Shown: one piece after another, positions 41,812 through 46,752 of the stretch
Position numbering within the stretch: the first letter of the stretch is position 1
Layout of the letters: each line of letters begins with the position of its first letter
NCBI GenBank assembly: GCA_964621165.1
Contig: CAZULC010000015.1
Location: forward strand, 1-46,752
DNA length: 46,752 nucleotides
Origin: UMGS1696 sp964621165
GTDB taxonomy: Bacteria > Bacillota > Clostridia > Oscillospirales > CAG-272
Direction of reading: 5' to 3'
The notes under the pieces: model-generated
Told to the model about the DNA's origin: nothing
What the model saw: only the letters and a program-made list of their open reading frames with translations
The model's database searches: none
Position numbers and translations under genes: made by a program

Positions 41812-41840
41812 ATTTTATCATATTTCATGAAAAAAATCAA
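41812..41840 (-). promoter_or_regulatory. Promoter of the secreted beta-helix-like gene
   Basis: On the minus strand TTGATT (41835-41840) and TAAAAT (41812-41817) with a 17-base spacer. Confidence 0.65.
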
Positions 41841-41889
41841 TACCAAAGCAGATTTTCAGTGAAGATTTCAAAAAATATATTTTCCGCCG

Positions 41890-42426
41890 TCACATGAGCT
41901 TCACATTCCCGCGCTGATTCAGAAGATGCGAACGGTATTCGACGGCATATACCCCACGATAAGCCAGCGACAGGGACGCGGTCATGATTCTCATGTAAGA
42001 GGCAAGCGGAAGAGTAGTGTTCTCGCCGGTCATTGAGAGGAACCAGCCGATGATCAGAACAAAGGCGCATGACAGCACGGATGTTATTGTACGTGCGGAG
42101 AAGCTGAAGCCGCGTCTCAGGTTCACATCAAACCAGCCGGCAAACGCGGTGAGCATGATTATGAGAAACAGCACTCCGGACACCGGAACCATCAGCTCCC
42201 AGTAAACCCGCATCATGTCGTAGGCCCACTCGTCGTAACTGTCGCCGCTTCCGCTGAGCTTTATTTTGACATAAACCGACGCGATGACGAAAATCAAAAC
42301 GCCGGCGGAGGCAAGAATACTGTTCGCAAAAAACAGTTCCCGCCTCCTGTCCTGACAACGATTCCACAGCACGTTCAGAACAACCGACAGCGCAATTATT
42401 AATAAGGAAGTAAAAATATATGCCAT
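41890..42426 (-). CDS. Four-helix membrane protein, function unknown
   Basis: The 178-residue protein has four clear membrane helices (about 2-20, 34-53, 80-98 and 112-130) and no recognised domain. Its ATG lies one base after the nitroreductase stop codon, so translation is coupled. It is the last gene of the operon that begins with the Gfo/Idh oxidoreductase. Nothing in it points to a transport or enzyme role. Confidence 0.7.
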   Translation of the reverse strand: MAYIFTSLLIIALSVVLNVLWNRCQDRRRELFFANSILASAGVLIFVIASVYVKIKLSGSGDSYDEWAYDMMRVYWELMVPVSGVLFLIIMLTAFAGWFDVNLRRGFSFSARTITSVLSCAFVLIIGWFLSMTGENTTLPLASYMRIMTASLSLAYRGVYAVEYRSHLLNQRGNVKLM

Positions 42427-42427
42427 G

Positions 42428-43006
42428 TTACTTTATAATGATGGAATCAAGCGGTCTTTTCGGCACAAAGTGGACGCCGGCTTTATCACGGAAGTAGGCG
42501 GTGCTTCCGTCCTTTGGCAAATCGCAGATGAACACAGTCTCGTCCGGCTTGCCCAGAGCCAAAATCAGCTTGGGTGAGTATATTTTCGGAATCAGAAGAG
42601 TCTCTGACGCCTTTTCCGGATTGAACGCGCCAACCATGCATCCACCGAATCCTTCTTCACACGCCCGCAGCATAATTGTCTGAGCCGCAATCCCCACGTC
42701 CATTGCAGTGAAGTTTGTGTATTCTCCGACTGTGGAGTCGTGGCAGATTACGATAAACGCGGCGGGATGCTTTCCCTCAGGCGGCAGATGAACGTCTTTC
42801 AAAAGTCCGGCGTATTTCGTCAGGGGTAGAAGAGCTTCAACCTCATCCGGCTCATGCACAAGCCTGTATTTCAACGGCTGACGGTTGGATGCGCTGGGAC
42901 AGAGCCGGGCCGTGTCAACAAGCTCCGTGAGAAAATCAGCCGTCACCCTGACGCTCCCGTCAAAACCGCGATAGCTCCTTGACTCCGATACTATTTCTTT
43001 AATCAT
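42428..43006 (-). CDS. Nitroreductase-family FMN oxidoreductase
   Basis: A 192-residue protein of the nitroreductase fold. It has the N-terminal ESRSYRGFDG (the usual RRSxRxF start), the FMN-phosphate region ARLCPSASNRQPLKYRLV, and the later DVGIAAQTIMLRACEEGFGGCMVGAF block. Members use FMN and NAD(P)H to reduce varied substrates, so the substrate cannot be told. The GAAAGG site precedes the ATG. It lies 15 bases after the GH78-like gene and directly before a membrane protein. Confidence 0.85.
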   Translation of the reverse strand: MIKEIVSESRSYRGFDGSVRVTADFLTELVDTARLCPSASNRQPLKYRLVHEPDEVEALLPLTKYAGLLKDVHLPPEGKHPAAFIVICHDSTVGEYTNFTAMDVGIAAQTIMLRACEEGFGGCMVGAFNPEKASETLLIPKIYSPKLILALGKPDETVFICDLPKDGSTAYFRDKAGVHFVPKRPLDSIIIK

Positions 43007-43021
43007 AACAATAACCTTTCT

Positions 43022-44686
43022 TTATTTTTCCGACACTTCAACACCGTCGGGCGTTTTTATCTTCGTCCGTTCTTTTTCGATTTCAACCTCAATCTCGCCA
43101 TGCGGTGTGGGAACGGCTCCCTTCACCCATTCAAGCCCGCCCGAGTGAGGTGTGAAGCTGATCCTTTTGTATCCCGGCTCAAGTGGTGTGATTCCAAGCA
43201 CATTCTCCGCAAGGTACGGCACGGGACCCGACGCCCATCCGTGACATAAGCTGTGACGCAGACCCGTGTAGCAGTACGCGCCAAAGTCCCCGTGAATGTC
43301 CCGCATTCCCTCAGGCACCGGCTCGTCAATTGGAACGGCGTTTTCCATCCAGTCAACATCAAAGTCCTCCCAGAACGTGGTCGCACCCATTTTCAGCATG
43401 CCTCCCCAGTACTCCCGCATCAAATCTAGAGCTTCCGAATATTTTCCGGCTTTTGCGGCGGTGGAGAGGGTGAAGTAGCCGAGAAATGTGGAAAGTCCGT
43501 GAGCACCGCCGACGGAAATGCAGTCATCATACGCTTTCTTCGGCTCAAGCAAACCGCCCGACGACAACAGAGCCGCCGCCTGCTTCCACTTTCCCGGATC
43601 AGGCTTGTGATAAGCCATTTCTTTCCATTTGTGAAAACACTCGTCCGCCAGCTCGCTCTCCCCGAGAATTGCAAGAAGCCGTCCGCCCTCGTAAACCGCA
43701 AGCCGAAGAAGTCCCTGAAGCCCGCAGTGTTTGGCTGTGCTGTCGCCGTTTGTGGGCCAGTCGAAGAAACGTCCTTCGGGTAAAATTTCGCCGCCGTCCT
43801 CGTCAATGTACCCGAGATACCGCACAAGCATGTCTCTGAGGTACTCCTTCTGTGAGGCGAGATAGCCGTAGTCCCCCGTCCCCATGTACCAGCGGTACTG
43901 ACACATGATCCACCACAGGTTGTAGGACGATATGGAGTTCATCGGCTCTCCAGCAGGAGTTATGTCCCGGATGAAGTCGAGGGATTTCGGCACAACCTCG
44001 TTTTCCCCGAAGACTGAGAGAATCGCCGAAACTTCCGTGTACATGTCTCCGGCCCAGACAAGACGGTCCCGCTTGATTCCGTCCCACAGATACCTCTGCA
44101 TGTTGAGATGAACCGTGTACGCTGCCGTGTCGTAAATTCTGTTGAGCAGAGGGTCGCTTGACTCAAACCTGCCCCTGTACTCGATGTCACGGAAAATCAG
44201 AACCGCCGTCACCGAACGGATTTCCGCAAACGCACCGGGAGTCAGCAGTTCCACATGAGCGAACCTGAACCCGCTTTCGTTTGTTTCGTTCGACGACCAA
44301 GCTCCTGACACCATCTCCAAATCCCGGCAGGCGTGGTCGTTTGTGGCGTTCTTTACCCCAATGTCACACATGGCTTCGGAAACACTCTCGCCCAGCCTGA
44401 TTTGAAACCTAACCTGCCCCGACGTGTTCCAGAGCGAGAGGTTTATAGTTCCGTGAATCTCCCGTCCAAAATCAACTAAAATTCCAGCGTTCTCCCCGGA
44501 GTCCCGGTTGTCAAGCATACACTGGTCGTGATAGGAGTAAATCGCCACCTGAGCCGGCTTGTATTCCGTGAGATGACCTCCGCCCGTAACCTTTCCCCTC
44601 GTCAGCACAACCCGGGTTGGAAACAAGATCCGCCGGGTCCTCTCGTCGTCAATGCCGTATATCCCGAATTTTTCACTTAGCTTCAT
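43022..44686 (-). CDS. GH78-like alpha-L-rhamnosidase
   Basis: A 554-residue six-hairpin glycosidase resembling GH78. The N-terminal beta domain includes ILVDFGREIHGTINL and RIRLGES-like QIRLGESVSEAM. The catalytic barrel has DGIKRDRLVWAGDMYTEVSA, the family signature with Asp and Glu, then PEGRFFDWPT, a WEDFD acidic motif and CHGWASGPV. The end is a small beta domain (GYKRISFTPHSGGLEWVKGAVPTPHGEI), a normal GH78 C-terminus. It is cytoplasmic and smaller than typical GH78 enzymes, lacking extra N-terminal modules. AAAGG lies seven bases upstream. In the same operon, a Gfo/Idh enzyme could process the sugar. Confidence 0.85.
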   Translation of the reverse strand: MKLSEKFGIYGIDDERTRRILFPTRVVLTRGKVTGGGHLTEYKPAQVAIYSYHDQCMLDNRDSGENAGILVDFGREIHGTINLSLWNTSGQVRFQIRLGESVSEAMCDIGVKNATNDHACRDLEMVSGAWSSNETNESGFRFAHVELLTPGAFAEIRSVTAVLIFRDIEYRGRFESSDPLLNRIYDTAAYTVHLNMQRYLWDGIKRDRLVWAGDMYTEVSAILSVFGENEVVPKSLDFIRDITPAGEPMNSISSYNLWWIMCQYRWYMGTGDYGYLASQKEYLRDMLVRYLGYIDEDGGEILPEGRFFDWPTNGDSTAKHCGLQGLLRLAVYEGGRLLAILGESELADECFHKWKEMAYHKPDPGKWKQAAALLSSGGLLEPKKAYDDCISVGGAHGLSTFLGYFTLSTAAKAGKYSEALDLMREYWGGMLKMGATTFWEDFDVDWMENAVPIDEPVPEGMRDIHGDFGAYCYTGLRHSLCHGWASGPVPYLAENVLGITPLEPGYKRISFTPHSGGLEWVKGAVPTPHGEIEVEIEKERTKIKTPDGVEVSEK

Positions 44687-44723
44687 AATTTAAACCTTTC
44701 CGTATATCATTCCGGCAGGACTT

Positions 44724-45194
44724 TTATCTCCCGCTCCTCTTTTGTCTGCGCAAAGCCGCCTCAGCATACTCCCGCTTTTCCTCCTCCGTCTCGGGAATCA
44801 CAGGCGGAACAGGGGTGGGCTTGCCGTCCTCGTCTATTGCCACAAGCACAAGGTACGCCCGGTTTATCTCCCGCCGCTCACCTGTCAGCTCTTCCACATA
44901 CGTAGTAACGCAGACCTCCATTGATGTGCGGCCGGTGTAGGTAACGTGACCTTCCAAAAGTACAGTGTCGTTTACCATTGCAGGGGACTTGAACACCAGC
45001 GAATCTACCGCCGCCGTCGTGACGTTTTTCCCGCAGTGCCGCCGCGCAGTAACCGCCGCAACCACGTCAATCCACTCCATCAGCCTACCGCCGAACAGCC
45101 TGCTCTGACCGTTCATGGTGTTGTAGAGTAGAATCTGCACCTGCTCCGTCCGGCTCGAGGACACCGGCTTGCCGCAGATAATTTCCTCACTCAT
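44724..45194 (-). CDS. Hotdog-fold acyl-CoA thioesterase
   Basis: A 156-residue single hotdog domain of the YciA/BFIT acyl-CoA hydrolase group. Seen are NTMNGQSRLFGGRLMEWIDVVAAVTARRH (the helix and the GG...MD/W-type signature), TTAAVDSLVFKSPAMVNDTVLLEG and TSMEVCVTTYVE. It hydrolyses acyl-CoA thioesters; chain length is unknown. A basic tail RRQKRSGR follows. Its ATG lies inside the end of the Gfo/Idh gene, overlapping by eight bases, so the two are coupled. Confidence 0.88.
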   Translation of the reverse strand: MSEEIICGKPVSSSRTEQVQILLYNTMNGQSRLFGGRLMEWIDVVAAVTARRHCGKNVTTAAVDSLVFKSPAMVNDTVLLEGHVTYTGRTSMEVCVTTYVEELTGERREINRAYLVLVAIDEDGKPTPVPPVIPETEEEKREYAEAALRRQKRSGR

Positions 45195-46398
45195 CGATCT
45201 TCACCCCGTACTCAGACTTTATGAGAGACTTGATTTCCGCCGGGTACTCGCACTCCGACATGAGCCTGAACTTCGTGTAGCATTCCTCCATCAGCCCGTC
45301 AAGACCAACAACAGCATTAAGTTTATCTTCTCCAAACGGGATAACCTTCACGTACTCCTGCGGGAAAGTGAGAATCGTGCAGTCACGGAGCGACCAAATC
45401 ACCCGGCTGTGGGACATAGCGGTTTTCGCGGTGCAGGGAAGGAAGCGGGAGTTTTTGTCACCAGCGTTCTTCACGGCATATCGGATTTTGTTCACATCGC
45501 AGGCAAACGGGTCGCCGTAATCAACTGTATTGCCGTCGTTCATCACCGCTGTGATCTTAGAGCCGTAGTTGTCTTGGTCATAATTCACCACGCCGTTTTC
45601 AAACTCATACCTGAATCGGGGGTTCACGTTCTTCTCTGTAGCGTGTGAGCCGACAAACAAAGCCTCAGCCCCTCCCGCAAAGTGCATCCTGATAACCGAT
45701 GTGTCAAAGTTCTCGATGGGATTCGCCCGTGCCAGCTCCACGTCAATCGTCTCGGGAATTGCCGCTCCATCCAACGCACCGCCCATCAGATATAGCATGT
45801 TGTGAAGATAATGCGCCGCCGCGTTGTTCGCCACACTGTCGAGTATTGGAGTCCCGTCAGCCGCGTACTTTTTTCCAGCCCAGCCTGAGCCGCGTTTGAA
45901 GTAGGACTCCCGCCTGCACCATAACACCGCCGTAGCCAGACGAACCGGACGACCGAACTTTCCCGCGAGAATGTCCCGCTTCAGGTTAAAAATGGCGTCG
46001 CTGTGTGACCACTGGTAGCCTGACATAACAAACAGCCCAGTATTTTCAGCCGCTTCGGTGATCTTCACTCCGTCATGCCAGTCACCCGAGAGGGGCTTTT
46101 CGCAGAGGACATTGCTACCGTGTTCAAGTGCGGTCAGCGTATATCCCGTGTGGAACTGTATGGGAGCGGCAATACAGCACAGCTCTGCCCGGTCAGAGGC
46201 ATAATAGTCCTCGAGTGTGGGGTAAATCTTAATCCCCGCCGCCATTATTTTTTCGTATCCCGCTGCCGACTCTATAGCCGGGTCAACCACACCGGAGAAT
46301 ACAATCTCACCCTCAGCGTGCATGCGAAGAAGCTCGTTCACGTACAAATTCCCGTACCCGCCGGCTCCGACGAGAATAACCTTTATAATTTTTTCCAT
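45187..46398 (-). CDS. Gfo/Idh/MocA-family sugar oxidoreductase
   Basis: A 403-residue NAD(P)-dependent dehydrogenase. The Rossmann start is VILVGAGGYGNLYVNELL, the family motif LCEKPLS (with the catalytic Lys) is near 100, and the C-terminal sheet domain contains ILDSVANNAAAHYLHNMLYLMGG with the His of the active site. It would oxidise a cyclic polyol or sugar; the exact substrate is unknown. GGAG lies seven bases before the ATG. It is the first gene of the five-gene operon, which also holds a GH78-like rhamnosidase, so it may act on deoxysugars or related products. Confidence 0.88.
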   Translation of the reverse strand: MEKIIKVILVGAGGYGNLYVNELLRMHAEGEIVFSGVVDPAIESAAGYEKIMAAGIKIYPTLEDYYASDRAELCCIAAPIQFHTGYTLTALEHGSNVLCEKPLSGDWHDGVKITEAAENTGLFVMSGYQWSHSDAIFNLKRDILAGKFGRPVRLATAVLWCRRESYFKRGSGWAGKKYAADGTPILDSVANNAAAHYLHNMLYLMGGALDGAAIPETIDVELARANPIENFDTSVIRMHFAGGAEALFVGSHATEKNVNPRFRYEFENGVVNYDQDNYGSKITAVMNDGNTVDYGDPFACDVNKIRYAVKNAGDKNSRFLPCTAKTAMSHSRVIWSLRDCTILTFPQEYVKVIPFGEDKLNAVVGLDGLMEECYTKFRLMSECEYPAEIKSLIKSEYGVKIDE

Positions 46399-46436
46399 AA
46401 TTCCACTCCATAATAGATTTTTTTCTGTATAAGACT

Positions 46437-46465
46437 ATTTTAAATCAAACCGGACGAAAAGTCAA
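46437..46465 (-). promoter_or_regulatory. Promoter of the Gfo/Idh-GH78 operon
   Basis: On the minus strand TTGACT (46460-46465) and TAAAAT (46437-46442) with a 17-base spacer. Confidence 0.65.
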
Positions 46466-46484
46466 TGTATTTATTAAAAACAGC

Positions 46485-46513
46485 TTGACAAAAAGGAGCG
46501 GCGAATATATAGT
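46485..46513 (+). promoter_or_regulatory. Promoter reading out of the window
   Basis: TTGACA (46485-46490) and TATAGT (46508-46513) with a 17-base spacer, divergent from the Gfo/Idh promoter 20 bases away. Confidence 0.65.
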
Positions 46514-46752
46514 GAAGTAAAAATAAACGAAATCCCAAAAAAGGAGTACTAGCGTGAAATATATAGCTTAACTGAATTTGTAGTGAGCTGATTTAACGCT
46601 TAAAAGAATTCCTTGAAAAAACGGAACCCCACCATTTTTCATCGGCTTTCGACCGACCGAAAATCTTTCATATTTATTTAAAAGCCGCTATGCGGCGAAT
46701 GGAGGATTACCCAGTGTTAGCTAAGGACAAAAATTATTAGCTCCCTGACTGG
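46514..46752 (+). other. Leader region with tiny ORFs, no full gene
   Basis: Behind the promoter lie AAGGAG followed seven bases later by a five-codon ORF (GTG at 46554, stop at 46569-46571). Further on, GGAGG (46701) is followed eight bases later by GTG LAKDKNY and a TAG at 46738-46740. A GCCGC/GCGGC hairpin precedes it. The frame after TAG reads LPDW to the window end, so this may be the damaged start of a gene, a leader peptide or chance. It cannot be resolved here. Confidence 0.3.

Noticed and set aside
46738..46740. TAG recoded as pyrrolysine
   Set aside because: No pyrrolysine genes or methylamine methyltransferase sequence are visible, and the frame is too short to judge.

Overview
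The window reads as a chromosomal segment of a low-to-mid GC Firmicute of class Clostridia, most likely an Oscillospiraceae/Ruminococcaceae-type gut anaerobe. This rests on SLH and dockerin modules on a surface protease, a single-chain iron-sulfur L-serine dehydratase, a lipoteichoic-acid-synthase-family protein, strong AGGAGG-type ribosome binding sites, consensus TTGACA-17-TATAAT promoters, tRNA genes without encoded CCA, and several cytoplasmic exo-glycosidases. Taxonomy is inferred from gene content only. No rRNA, CRISPR array, insertion sequence or prophage was seen.

Layout. 1-3465: a sialidase-like BNR protein, tRNA-Gly(CCC), a GH36-type alpha-galactosidase, and a tRNA-Leu(UAA)/tRNA-fMet transcript. 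3466-11079: a 2,338-residue secreted subtilisin-type protease with an internal dockerin, a cohesin-like module and three SLH repeats, behind a structured leader. 11169-12490: a long leader RNA and a YczE/YitT-like membrane protein, then an XRE regulator. 12611-22620: DNA metabolism and envelope genes: a UvrD/PcrA-like helicase with an unusual Cys4 tail, an SPFH-RHH operon with a tandem operator, an Sfp-like phosphopantetheinyl transferase, a methyltransferase-recQ-glycolipid glycosyltransferase operon, and a membrane protein. 22890-26624: tyrosine recombinase, GH95 fucosidase, GNAT. 26662-31672 (minus strand): pyridoxamine kinase followed by a frameshifted membrane gene and two tiny membrane ORFs, then rplJL with its L10 leader, and rarA with a zinc-ribbon membrane protein. 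31716-35419: a patch of small, mostly broken genes, including a DUF4275-like protein. 35442-39447: GH92 mannosidase convergent with an LtaS-like protein. 39510-46465: serine dehydratase, a secreted beta-helix-like membrane-anchored protein, and a five-gene operon (Gfo/Idh oxidoreductase, thioesterase, GH78-like rhamnosidase, nitroreductase, membrane protein). 46485-end: a plus-strand promoter and leader whose gene lies outside the window.

How the genes work together. Five exo-acting glycosidase-type proteins (sialidase-like, alpha-galactosidase, alpha-fucosidase, alpha-mannosidase, alpha-rhamnosidase) lack signal peptides, which suggests trimming of imported oligosaccharides from host or plant glycans in the cytoplasm. 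They are scattered as single genes rather than one polysaccharide utilisation locus. The surface protease could supply peptides and amino acids, and serine dehydratase would turn serine into pyruvate. The least understood parts are the leader RNA at 11204, the helicase tail domain, the SPFH/RHH operator, the mini-membrane ORFs at 26744-26958 and the decaying gene patch at 32066-35419.
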